A stretch of 8,017 bases of DNA from Pelomicrobium sp036803785 (GCF_036803785.1 NZ_DAIRTR010000132.1:1-8017); one strand, 5' to 3'; shown: positions 1 to 7,060, counted from the first letter of the stretch. Program-made: numbers and translations. The notes: generated from the letters alone by a model not told the origin.

Positions 1-960
1 CCCGGGGAGCGGCTCCCCCTGCTGGCCGAAATTCAGCTCGAGCGCATCCAGGAGGCCCTCGCCCGCAGCCGCCCCCAAGTGGTGGTGGTCGACTCCATTC
101 AGACGCTCTACGCGGGCGCCCTCCAGTCCGCCCCTGGCTCCGTAGCCCAGGTGCGGGAGTGCGCCGCCCAGCTCACCCGGCTCGCCAAGGCCCATGCCAC
201 CGCCCTCGTGCTGGTGGGCCACGTAACCAAGGAAGGCGCGCTGGCCGGTCCAAGGGTGCTGGAGCACATGGTGGACACGGTGCTCTATTTCGAAGGGGAC
301 ACCCACTCCAGCTTCCGGCTAATCCGGGCCTTCAAGAACCGCTTCGGGGCGGTGAACGAGCTGGGGGTGTTCGCCATGACCGAGCGGGGATTGCGCCCGG
401 TGTCCAATCCATCGGCCCTGTTCCTCTCCCATCATGAGCGGGAGGTGGCCGGCTCTTGCGTCATGGTAACCCAGGAAGGCACCCGTCCCCTGCTGGTGGA
501 AATCCAGGCCCTCGTCGACACCGCGCATGCCCCTAACCCCCGGCGCCTCACCGTGGGGCTGGAGCAGAACCGCCTGGCCATGCTCTTGGCGGTGCTGCAC
601 CGCCACGTGGGCATTGCCTGCTACGACCAGGACGTGTTCGTGAACGCCGTGGGGGGCGTCAAGATCGACGAGCCGGGGGCGGACCTGCCGGTGTGCCTAG
701 CGATCGCTTCCTCCTTAAGCGGCCGTCCATTGCCCGCCAAGCTGGTGGCCTTCGGCGAGGTGGGGCTCGCCGGGGAAGTACGGCCGGTGCAGCGGGGGCA
801 AGAACGGCTCAAGGAGGCAGCCAAGCTCGGCTTCCACCGGGCGGTGGTACCCAAGGCGAACGCGCCCAAGCATCCTCCTGCGGGAATCGAGCTGATGGCC
901 GTGGAGCGCATCGAGCAGGCGGTGGCCCTGCTGCGCGAGAGCGCCCCCAGAGGCCCATGA
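1..960 (+). CDS. radA: DNA repair protein RadA (Sms), 3' part only
   Basis: RadA is a RecA-like hexameric ATPase that drives branch migration and processes recombination intermediates in the cytoplasm. The frame is open from base 1, so the gene starts upstream. About 319 C-terminal residues are present of a usual 450-460. The N-terminal zinc finger and Walker A are outside the window. What is visible: a Walker B-like strand VVVVDSIQT (about residues 27-35 of the fragment), the RadA-specific KNRFG motif (residues 112-116, bases 334-348), and a C-terminal Lon-protease-like domain with the stretches DLPVCLAIASSLSGRPLP and GEVGLAGEVRPVQ. In the family this Lon-like domain has no protease activity and acts as a DNA-binding scaffold. 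The stop TGA (958-960) overlaps the ATG of the next gene. The KNRFG motif together with the Lon-like tail makes the call secure. Confidence 0.97.
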   Translation, partial: PGERLPLLAEIQLERIQEALARSRPQVVVVDSIQTLYAGALQSAPGSVAQVRECAAQLTRLAKAHATALVLVGHVTKEGALAGPRVLEHMVDTVLYFEGDTHSSFRLIRAFKNRFGAVNELGVFAMTERGLRPVSNPSALFLSHHEREVAGSCVMVTQEGTRPLLVEIQALVDTAHAPNPRRLTVGLEQNRLAMLLAVLHRHVGIACYDQDVFVNAVGGVKIDEPGADLPVCLAIASSLSGRPLPAKLVAFGEVGLAGEVRPVQRGQERLKEAAKLGFHRAVVPKANAPKHPPAGIELMAVERIEQAVALLRESAPRGP

Positions 961-2450
961 GCGCGCTGGACGAGTCCAAGGCCGCCGAGGTGACCTTACC
1001 CGAGGCGGCTCAAGCGATCCACGGGCAGGCGGTGCGCTCCCTGTTCCAGCTGTTTGAGAGCATCTGCGAGGGGGCGGTGATCGTGGACCGCGACGCCCGC
1101 ATCGTTTGGATCAGCGACAAGTACTTGGCCTTACTCGGGCTGGCCGGTGCCCATCAAGCCCTGGGCAAGCCGGTGGAAGCGGTGATCCCCGCCAGCCTCA
1201 TGCGTCGGGTGGTGGAAACGGGAGAGCCGATCCTGCTGGACATCATGGAGTTCGGCCAGCAGTCCTTCGTGGTGACGCGTCTGCCCCTGCGGGGAGAAGA
1301 CGGCCGGGTGACTGGGGCAGTCGGTTTCGTGCTCTACGACCGACCCCAGTATCTGAAGCCCCTGGTGTCCAAATTCACCCGCCTGCAGCGCGACTTGGCG
1401 CGGGCCCAGCGGAAGCTGGCCGAGCACCAACGCCCCAGGTACAGCTTTTCCAGTTTCGTCGGTTCAAGCGCCGCGTCCCTAGAGGTAAAGCGACAGGCAC
1501 GCCGGGCTGCCCAGCTCGATACGCCGGTGCTGATCCAGGGGGAGATCGGCACCGGCAAGGAACTGCTGGCCCACGCCATCCATGCCGCCTCGACGCGCTC
1601 AGACGGCCCCTTCGTGAGCGTCAGCCTGGCGGGGGTGCCCGAACCGGTCTTGGAGCAGGAGCTGTTCGGGGCGGCCTCCGGCAACGAGGGCGCACCGCGC
1701 CGCCTTTGGGAGGGCAAGCTCCGGCGGGCCCAAGGGGGCAGCCTGTTCCTGGACGAGGTGGGGGACATTCCGCTCGCGCTTCAACCCAAGCTCCTGCGGC
1801 TGCTGCAGGAGCAGGCGTTCGAGCTTCCCGGCTCCCACGAGATGGTCCAGGTGGACGTGCGGGTGATTGCCTCGACGAGCCGGGATCTGCGGCGTCTGGT
1901 CCAGGAAGGGCGACTGCGCGCCGACCTCTACTACCGGTTAAACGTGTTGCGCATCGACGTGCCTCCCCTGCGGGAGCGTCTGGAGGACCTGGAAGCCCTG
2001 TGCGAAGTGCTGCTCGAGCGCATCGCCGAGCGCAGCGGGCTGCCTCAACGGGAGCTGGCCCGGGACGCCTTGGCGCTGCTACGGGCCTATTCCTGGCCAG
2101 GCAACGTGCGGGAGCTGGGCAACGTGTTGGAGCAGGTCACCCTGCTGACGGAAAGCCGGCGCTTGGGGGCCGACGACTTTGCCCACGCTCTGCCCGCCGC
2201 TCCCCTCGCTTATGGCCGAGGCGATGGGGGGGGGAATCCGGCCCGTCCCCGACGCCTGGCGGAGGCGGTGGCCGAGTCCCAGCGGGAGGCCATTCGGGAG
2301 GCCCTCATCGCGGCCAAGGGCAACAAGGTGATGGCGGCCCGTCTCCTCGGCATTTCCCGCGCCAGTCTGTACGAGAAAATGGCCACCCTGGGTCTGACTT
2401 CACGGCCCTCCGCGGGACATGTCAAGTTTTTCAGACATCGAAACGCCTGA
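957..2450 (+). CDS. PAS / AAA+ / Fis-HTH transcriptional regulator (NtrC-like class) lacking GAFTGA
   Basis: A 497-residue predicted regulator. Domains: a PAS-like sensor at about 28-128, a predicted coiled-coil linker at about 135-160, an AAA+ ATPase at about 165-400, and a Fis-type helix-turn-helix at about 453-478. The AAA+ core has Walker A GEIGTGKE (195-202, Ile where Thr/Ser is usual), Walker B GGSLFLDEVGD (260-270), the arginine-finger region RADLYYRLNV (R321, R327) and sensor II WPGNVREL (380-387). The sigma-54 contact loop GAFTGA is replaced by GNEGAP (242-247), so activity through sigma-54 is doubtful; TyrR is a known family member without this motif. ATG 957 is chosen because it forms an ATGA overlap with the radA stop and the protein then starts just before the PAS domain. 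The open frame continues upstream to 693, but that part only overlaps radA. The SD is poor (AGAGG 949-953, 3 bases from ATG), so translation may be coupled to radA. It may control the operon that follows; the PAS ligand is unknown. Confidence 0.9.
   Translation: MSALDESKAAEVTLPEAAQAIHGQAVRSLFQLFESICEGAVIVDRDARIVWISDKYLALLGLAGAHQALGKPVEAVIPASLMRRVVETGEPILLDIMEFGQQSFVVTRLPLRGEDGRVTGAVGFVLYDRPQYLKPLVSKFTRLQRDLARAQRKLAEHQRPRYSFSSFVGSSAASLEVKRQARRAAQLDTPVLIQGEIGTGKELLAHAIHAASTRSDGPFVSVSLAGVPEPVLEQELFGAASGNEGAPRRLWEGKLRRAQGGSLFLDEVGDIPLALQPKLLRLLQEQAFELPGSHEMVQVDVRVIASTSRDLRRLVQEGRLRADLYYRLNVLRIDVPPLRERLEDLEALCEVLLERIAERSGLPQRELARDALALLRAYSWPGNVRELGNVLEQVTLLTESRRLGADDFAHALPAAPLAYGRGDGGGNPARPRRLAEAVAESQREAIREALIAAKGNKVMAARLLGISRASLYEKMATLGLTSRPSAGHVKFFRHRNA
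2226..2234 (+). repeat. G9 homopolymer inside the regulator gene
   Basis: Nine consecutive G encode Gly424-Gly426 in the flexible linker between the AAA+ domain and the Fis HTH. Loss of one G would put translation into a frame that stops at 2329-2331, before the HTH. Gain of one G would continue in another frame to 2645-2647 with an unrelated tail. Either change removes the DNA-binding domain but leaves the ATPase. Runs of this kind can slip during replication, and they are also common sites of sequencing error. Confidence 0.9.
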
Positions 2451-2451
2451 G

Positions 2452-2474
2452 GGATCAATTTGCTCTCTTGATCC
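2452..2474. repeat. Inverted repeat just after the regulator stop
   Basis: GGATCAA (2452-2458) and TTGATCC (2468-2474) are perfect 7-base arms around a 9-base loop, starting two bases after the TGA at 2448-2450. The following bases (TGGGCTATTATG) contain no T-run, so this is not a standard intrinsic terminator. It could be a weak hairpin that ends or protects the radA-regulator transcript, or a dyad operator for the downstream operon. Confidence 0.5.
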
Positions 2475-2635
2475 TGGGCTATTATGTCTGCGGAACCGGT
2501 CAAGCCGGGACCCAGCGAGTCCCAGGTAAAAAGTCCCTGCCGGGCGCGGGCGTTTCGGTTCGAGTCTTGGGTCTCAAAAGAACCCTGGGATTGCCCACCC
2601 GAGCGCCAACGTATCCCTTGAGGCGCGCTCGGTTA

Positions 2636-2646
2636 CAAGGTCCTTG
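2636..2646. repeat. Perfect 11-base palindrome CAAGGTCCTTG upstream of the operon
   Basis: Two 5-base arms, CAAGG and CCTTG, flank a central T. The palindrome lies about 20 bases upstream of the acyl-CoA synthetase ATG and just before its SD. The position would suit a repressor site or a 5' leader element. Its right arm is part of a CCTTGAG direct repeat whose other copy is at 2616-2622. No known regulator motif is recognised. Confidence 0.4.
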
Positions 2647-2654
2647 AGCGCATT

Positions 2655-2666
2655 GGAGGAGGAGGG
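2655..2666 (+). promoter_or_regulatory. Very strong purine-rich ribosome binding site
   Basis: GGAGGAGGAGGG runs directly up to the ATG at 2667 and offers overlapping GGAGG cores at suitable spacing. It fixes the start of the acyl-CoA synthetase and suggests that the first gene of the operon is translated well. Confidence 0.85.
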
Positions 2667-4298
2667 ATGACCCACGTGAATCCTTATAACGTGGCGCTGG
2701 ACCGCAATGCGGCGAATTATGCGCCCCTTTCCCCATTAAGCTTCCTGGAGTGGGCGGCCTGCGTCTATCCCAAGCGGCCGTCGGTGATCTACGGCGAGCG
2801 CAGGCTCACCTGGGCCGAGACCTACGCCCGCTGCCGGCGCCTCGCCTCGGCGCTGCAGCGCCGGGGCGTGGGGGAGGGCGATACGGTGGCCGTCATGGCC
2901 CCCAACATCCCCGCCATGGTCGAGGCCCATTTTGGCCCTGCCATGATCGGCGCCGTGCTCAACACCCTCAATACCCGGCTGGATGCCGAGGCCATCGCCT
3001 TCATGCTCCAGCACGGTGAGGCCAAGGTGTTGATCACCGACCGGGAGTTCTCCCCTACCATTGCCAAGGCCCTGGCCAGGCTAGAGAAGCGTCCCCTGGT
3101 GATCGACATCGACGACCCGGAGTACCAGGGGCCCGGCGAGCGTCTTGGGGAAAAGGAGTACGAGGCGTTTCTGGAGGAGGGCGATCCCGAGTTCCGCTGG
3201 TCGCTGCCCTCGGACGAGTGGAACGCCATCGCCCTCAATTACACCTCGGGCACCACAGGAAATCCCAAGGGCGTGGTCTATCACCATCGAGGTGCCTATC
3301 TCAACGCCATCAGCAACATCTTAGTGTGGGGCATGCCCCATCACGCCGTGTACCTGTGGACGCTGCCCATGTTCCACTGCAACGGCTGGTGTTTCCCCTG
3401 GACCATGGCGGCCAACGTGGGCGTGAACGTGTGCCTGCGCAAGGTGGAGATCGAGCGCATGCTGGAGCTGATCCGCCGGCACCGGGTGACCCATTACTGC
3501 GGTGCACCCATCGTGCATGCCATGTTCATCAACGCTCCGGACGAACTGCGCCGGGGCATCGATCACACGGTCTACGGCATGATTGCCGGGGCCGCGCCGC
3601 CGGCGGCGGTGATCGAGGGCATGGAGCGCATTGGCTTTCACATCACCCACGTCTATGGGCTTACCGAGACCTACGGCCCAGCGGCAGTGTGCGCCAAGCA
3701 CCCCGAGTGGGAAACCCTTTCCCTCGCTGAGCGCGCCCGCATGAACGGTCGCCAGGGCGTGCGCTATCCGACCCAGCAGGGCATGACGGTGATGGATCCT
3801 AAGACCCTGGAGGAAGTGCCCTGGGATGGGCAGACCATGGGGGAGATCATGTTCCGCGGCAACATCACCATGAAGGGCTATCTCAAGAATCCCAAGGCCA
3901 CCGAGGAAGCCTTCGCCGGCGGCTGGTTCCACACCGGTGACCTGGCGGTGATGGAGCCGGACGGCTATGTGAAGATCAAGGACCGTTCTAAGGACATCAT
4001 CATCTCCGGAGGCGAGAACATCTCTTCCATCGAGGTGGAGGACGTCCTCTACCGCCATCCAGCGGTGCTTGCCGCGGCGGTGGTGGCCAAGCCCGACGAG
4101 AAGTGGGGCGAAAGCCCGTGCGCTTTCGTGGAGCTCAAAGAGGGCGCGGCCGTCACCGAGGAAGCGCTGATCGAGTTCTGCCGCCAGAACCTTGCCCACT
4201 TCAAATGTCCGAAGACGGTGGTGTTCGGGCCCTTGCCCAAGACCTCGACAGGGAAGATCCAGAAGTTCGTGCTCCGGGAGCGGGCGAAGGCGCTGTGA
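2667..4298 (+). CDS. Acyl-CoA synthetase (AMP-forming; ANL superfamily, AlkK/DmdB-like)
   Basis: A 543-residue enzyme expected to activate a carboxylic acid with ATP to an acyl-adenylate and transfer it to CoA, in the cytoplasm. All core ANL motifs are intact: P-loop YTSGTTGNPKG (192-202), YGLTET (330-335), FHTGD (421-425), the hinge region KDRSKDIIISGGENIS (438-453) and the A10 motif PKTSTGK with catalytic Lys530. The LPMFHCNGW stretch (233-241) and overall length resemble the group that includes medium-chain AlkK, the methylmercaptopropionate-CoA ligase DmdB and plant acyl-activating enzymes. Substrate cannot be fixed from this. ATG 2667 is supported by the strong SD. It heads a transporter operon, with the livG-like ATG 20 bases after its stop, which suggests that the imported acid is its substrate. 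Confidence 0.95.
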   Translation: MTHVNPYNVALDRNAANYAPLSPLSFLEWAACVYPKRPSVIYGERRLTWAETYARCRRLASALQRRGVGEGDTVAVMAPNIPAMVEAHFGPAMIGAVLNTLNTRLDAEAIAFMLQHGEAKVLITDREFSPTIAKALARLEKRPLVIDIDDPEYQGPGERLGEKEYEAFLEEGDPEFRWSLPSDEWNAIALNYTSGTTGNPKGVVYHHRGAYLNAISNILVWGMPHHAVYLWTLPMFHCNGWCFPWTMAANVGVNVCLRKVEIERMLELIRRHRVTHYCGAPIVHAMFINAPDELRRGIDHTVYGMIAGAAPPAAVIEGMERIGFHITHVYGLTETYGPAAVCAKHPEWETLSLAERARMNGRQGVRYPTQQGMTVMDPKTLEEVPWDGQTMGEIMFRGNITMKGYLKNPKATEEAFAGGWFHTGDLAVMEPDGYVKIKDRSKDIIISGGENISSIEVEDVLYRHPAVLAAAVVAKPDEKWGESPCAFVELKEGAAVTEEALIEFCRQNLAHFKCPKTVVFGPLPKTSTGKIQKFVLRERAKAL

Positions 4299-4317
4299 CC
4301 CGCGGGGAAGGCAAGCC

Positions 4318-5076
4318 ATGGCAGTGAACGGACAGATCATTCTCGAGACGAGAGGGCTCACCAAGGAGTTCAAGGGATTCGTCGCCGTGGACAACGTGAG
4401 CCTCAAGGTGCGGCGCGGCACCATCCACGCCCTGATCGGGCCCAACGGGGCGGGCAAGACCACGGTCTTTAACCTGCTCACGAAATTTCTCGAGCCCACC
4501 CAGGGGATCATCCTGTACAACGGGGAGGACATCACCCGGGAGAAGCCGGCCCAGATCGCCCGCCGGGGGATCGTGCGCTCGTTTCAGATTTCGGCGGTGT
4601 TTCCCCATCTCACGGTGCTGGAGAACGTGCGCATTGCCCTGCAGCGCAAGCTCGGCACCGCTTTTCATTTCTGGCGCTCGGAGAAAAGCCTGGAGGTCCT
4701 GAACGACCGAGCGCTGGAGCTCCTTGCCGCCGTGGACTTGCAAGACCACGCCCATACCGTCACCGTGGAGCTGCCCTACGGACGCAAGCGAGCCCTGGAG
4801 CTTGCCACCACCCTGGCGCTGGAGCCGGAGCTGATGCTGCTGGACGAGCCGACCCAGGGCATGGGTCACGAGGACGTGGGAAGAGTGGCGGAGCTGATCA
4901 AACGGGTCTCTGCCAACCGCACCGTCCTCATGGTGGAGCACAACCTGAACGTGGTGGCCCAGCTCTCCGACACCATCACCGTGCTCAACCGGGGACAGGT
5001 GCTGGCCGAGGGCAGCTACGAGGAGGTCTCCAACGACCCGAAGGTCCTGGAGGCCTACGTGGGGACGGCTCAATGA
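4318..5076 (+). CDS. livG: LivG-like ABC transporter ATP-binding protein (HAAT family)
   Basis: A 252-residue cytoplasmic ATPase that would pair with the LivF-like protein to drive the LivH/LivM permease. Motifs: Walker A GPNGAGKTT (41-49), Q-loop Gln90, Walker B LMLLDEP (172-178, Glu177) and H-loop VEHN (His208). The signature is LPYGRKR (152-158) in place of LSGGQ; LivG proteins are already loose here (E. coli LivG has LAYGQQR). After Walker B it has TQGMGHEDV, unlike the TAGL type. ATG 4318 is chosen because GGGGAAG (4304-4310) stands 7 bases upstream and the protein then has the normal N-terminus; the frame is open further upstream but overlaps the synthetase gene. Its stop overlaps the next ATG (ATGA at 5073). 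The symbol is by family; the cargo need not be leucine. Confidence 0.95.
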   Translation: MAVNGQIILETRGLTKEFKGFVAVDNVSLKVRRGTIHALIGPNGAGKTTVFNLLTKFLEPTQGIILYNGEDITREKPAQIARRGIVRSFQISAVFPHLTVLENVRIALQRKLGTAFHFWRSEKSLEVLNDRALELLAAVDLQDHAHTVTVELPYGRKRALELATTLALEPELMLLDEPTQGMGHEDVGRVAELIKRVSANRTVLMVEHNLNVVAQLSDTITVLNRGQVLAEGSYEEVSNDPKVLEAYVGTAQ

Positions 5077-5795
5077 CGAGCGCGTTCAAGCCCAACGTGG
5101 AGATGCTGCGGGTCTCGGACCTGCATGCCTTCTATGGCGAATCCCACATCCTGCACGGGATCGATTTCGTGGTAGAGCGAGGCGAGCTGGTGACGCTCCT
5201 TGGCCGCAACGGCGCCGGCCGAACCACGACGCTCAAAGCGATCCTGGGTCTCGTGGACCGACGCACGGGCTCGGTCATGATCAATGGCCGAGAGGCGATC
5301 AACCTCCCGCCCCACCAGATCGCCCATCTGGGCGTCGGCTATTGTCCCGAGGAGCGGGGCATCTATGCCAGCCTCACCTGTGAAGAGAACTTGCTGCTGC
5401 CTCCGGTGGTATCGAGCGGCGGCATGAGCTTGGAGGAGATCTACGAAATGTTCCCCAACTTGAAGGAGCGCCGCCAAAGCATGGGCGGTCGGCTCTCCGG
5501 TGGGGAACGGCAGATGCTAGCGATGGCCCGGATTCTGCGCACGGGTGCTCGGCTCCTGCTCCTGGACGAGATCACCGAGGGGCTTGCGCCGGTGATCGTG
5601 CACACCCTGGGGCGGGTGCTGCGCCAGCTCAAGGACAGAGGTTTCACCATCGTGCTGGTGGAGCAGAACTTCCGCTTCGCCGCGCCGCTCGCCGATCGCC
5701 ATTACGTCATCGAGCACGGGCGCATCCTGGATATGGTGAGAAAAGAGGAGCTAGAAGGCAAGATGGAATTGCTGCACGACTATCTAGGCGTCTGA
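5073..5795 (+). CDS. livF: LivF-like ABC transporter ATP-binding protein with Walker A Lys-to-Arg change
   Basis: A 240-residue second ATPase of the importer. The signature LSGGE (141-145) and Walker B LLLLDE (161-166, Glu166) are good, and PEERGIY and VEQN (196-199) are typical of LivF, which has Gln where the H-loop His would be. Two departures stand out. Walker A reads GRNGAGRTTT (44-53), with Arg50 (codon CGA, 5220-5222) where Lys is nearly invariant in P-loop ATPases. The residue after DE is Ile167, where Pro is usual. The gene is otherwise intact and full length. The start at 5073 is favoured by the ATGA overlap with livG. An ATG at 5103 would shorten the protein by 10 residues but has a GGAG directly against it with no spacing. 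Translation is probably coupled to livG. Confidence 0.93.
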   Translation: MTSAFKPNVEMLRVSDLHAFYGESHILHGIDFVVERGELVTLLGRNGAGRTTTLKAILGLVDRRTGSVMINGREAINLPPHQIAHLGVGYCPEERGIYASLTCEENLLLPPVVSSGGMSLEEIYEMFPNLKERRQSMGGRLSGGERQMLAMARILRTGARLLLLDEITEGLAPVIVHTLGRVLRQLKDRGFTIVLVEQNFRFAAPLADRHYVIEHGRILDMVRKEELEGKMELLHDYLGV

Positions 5796-5823
5796 CAACC
5801 CCTGACTGGGAGAGGAGAAAGCG

Positions 5824-7041
5824 ATGAAACAAAAACTGATGAGCGTGCTGGTCGCAGCGGGGCTGCTGGCGGTCAACCCGGCGCTATCGGCCCAGCAGAA
5901 GATCTCCGACGGCGTGGTGAAGATCGGTGTTCTCACCGACATGTCCGGAACCTATTCGGACCTGGCCGGGCCGGGGTCTCTGCTCGCGGTGGAGATGGCG
6001 GTCAAGGATTTCGTAGCGAAGGAAAAGCCCAACTTCAAGGTGGAAATCGTCTCGGCGGATCATCAGAACAAAGGAGACATCTCCGCTAACAAAGCCCGGG
6101 AGTGGTTCGATCGGGATCAGGTGGACGTGATCGTGGATCTGGTAACCACCTCCACGGCGCTGGCGGTCATGAAAGTGGCCAAAGAGAAGAACAAGATCAC
6201 CCTGGTTTCGGGAGCCGCCTCCACCCCCATCACCAACGAGCAATGCACCGACACCAACGTGCACTGGACCTACGACACCTACGCCCTGGCCGTAGGGACT
6301 GGCCGCGCGGTGGTGGAGCAGGGAGGCAAGACCTGGTTCTTCCTGACCGCCGACTACGCTTTTGGCCACTCCCTGGAGCGGGACACAGCGGCGATCGTGG
6401 AAAAGATGGGGGGCAAGGTGCTCGGTAGCGTGCGCCATCCGTTCCCCGCCCAGGACTTCTCTTCTTTCCTGCTGAGGGCGCAAGCTTCTGGAGCCCAGGT
6501 AATCGGCCTGGCCAATGCCGGTAACGACACGATCAATGCCATCAAGCAGGCAGCCGAGTTCGGCATTACCCCCAAGCAAACGCTGGCGGGACTGCTGATG
6601 TTCATCTCCGACGTCCACACCCTGGGTCTGAAGGCGACCCAGGGCATGTACCTCACCACCGGGTTCTACTGGGACTACAATGACGAGACTCGTGCCTGGT
6701 CGAGGCGTTTCTTCGAAGCCCGCAAGCGCATGCCCACTATGGTGCAGGCGGGCGACTACTCGGCGGTGTACCACTATCTGAAGGCGGTCAAGGCTGCCGG
6801 TACCGACGACACCATGACCGTCATGGCCAAGATGAAGGCAACGCCGGTCAACGACTTTTTCGCCAAGAACGGTAAGATCCGGGACGACGGGCGCATGGTG
6901 CACGACATGTACCTGGCCCAGGTGAAGAAGCCCGAAGAGTCGAAGTATCCCTGGGACTACTATCACATCCGCAAGGTGATCCCGGGCGATCAGGCGTTCA
7001 TGCCGCTTTCTGAGAGCAAGTGCCCGCTGGTCAAGAAATAG
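5824..7041 (+). CDS. Periplasmic substrate-binding protein of the HAAT importer (type I fold, LivJ-like)
   Basis: A 405-residue secreted protein that should bind the ligand in the periplasm and deliver it to the LivH/LivM permease. The N-terminus is a Sec signal peptide: MKQK, a hydrophobic stretch to about residue 20, and a likely cut after LSA (residue 23). There is no lipobox Cys. The mature part begins VKIGVLTDMSGTYSDLAGPGSLLAVEMA, the usual start of the Leu/Ile/Val-binding (PBP1) fold. It is longer than LivJ (about 367). It is aromatic-rich near the C-terminus (YPWDYYHIRK, 375-384), and its only two cysteines are C141 and C400. AGGAG (5813-5817) sits 6 bases before the ATG. The ligand cannot be named; the neighbouring CoA ligase argues for a carboxylic acid rather than an amino acid. 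Confidence 0.93.
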   Translation: MKQKLMSVLVAAGLLAVNPALSAQQKISDGVVKIGVLTDMSGTYSDLAGPGSLLAVEMAVKDFVAKEKPNFKVEIVSADHQNKGDISANKAREWFDRDQVDVIVDLVTTSTALAVMKVAKEKNKITLVSGAASTPITNEQCTDTNVHWTYDTYALAVGTGRAVVEQGGKTWFFLTADYAFGHSLERDTAAIVEKMGGKVLGSVRHPFPAQDFSSFLLRAQASGAQVIGLANAGNDTINAIKQAAEFGITPKQTLAGLLMFISDVHTLGLKATQGMYLTTGFYWDYNDETRAWSRRFFEARKRMPTMVQAGDYSAVYHYLKAVKAAGTDDTMTVMAKMKATPVNDFFAKNGKIRDDGRMVHDMYLAQVKKPEESKYPWDYYHIRKVIPGDQAFMPLSESKCPLVKK

Positions 7042-7060
7042 GCGAAGACGGCGGGGTGAA

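Larger units (their letters stand above)
2451..2666. other. Intergenic region between the regulator and the acyl-CoA synthetase operon
   Basis: This 216-base gap is the only sizeable non-coding stretch and the likely place for the operon promoter. I see no believable small gene. A TATTAT hexamer (2480-2485) resembles a -10 box but has no good -35 at 16-18 bases. No GG-N10-GC pair in a -24/-12 setting was found by eye. It holds the inverted repeat at 2452-2474, a distant 7-base inverted pair TCCCAGG (2520-2526) / CCTGGGA (2584-2590), a direct repeat CCTTGAG (2616-2622 and 2642-2648, 26 bases apart), and a palindrome at 2636-2646. These could be operator sites, but short repeats in GC-rich DNA also arise by chance. 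Confidence 0.6.

Noticed and set aside
693..956. An 88-residue N-terminal extension of the regulator
   Set aside because: The frame is open here, but it overlaps the conserved Lon-like domain of RadA. The translated extension is low-complexity Arg/Gly/Ala, and ATG 957 gives a normal PAS-first protein with an ATGA overlap.
2452..2474. An intrinsic terminator after the regulator gene
   Set aside because: The stem is only 7 bp with a 9-base loop and is not followed by a T-run, so it is listed as an inverted repeat of unknown role.
2475..2490. A possible sigma-54 promoter, TGGGCTATTATGTCTGC
   Set aside because: The spacing between GG and GC is 11 or 12 bases instead of 10, and the flanking bases do not match TGGCAC / TTGC.
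1106..2647. A 513-residue + strand open frame overlapping the regulator
   Set aside because: The product is Gly/Arg/Pro/Ala-rich without motifs, and it runs in another frame of the regulator gene. It matters only as the frame reached if the G9 run gained one base.
4192..4317. A 42-residue upstream extension of the LivG-like protein
   Set aside because: It overlaps the conserved C-terminal A10 region of the synthetase, its residues are Arg/Ser/Pro-rich noise, and ATG 4318 has a proper SD.
3321..4535. A 404-residue open frame on the - strand across the acyl-CoA synthetase and start of livG
   Set aside because: It spans two well-supported + strand genes and the gap between them, and shows no domain or ribosome binding site. 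It is a shadow of codon bias.
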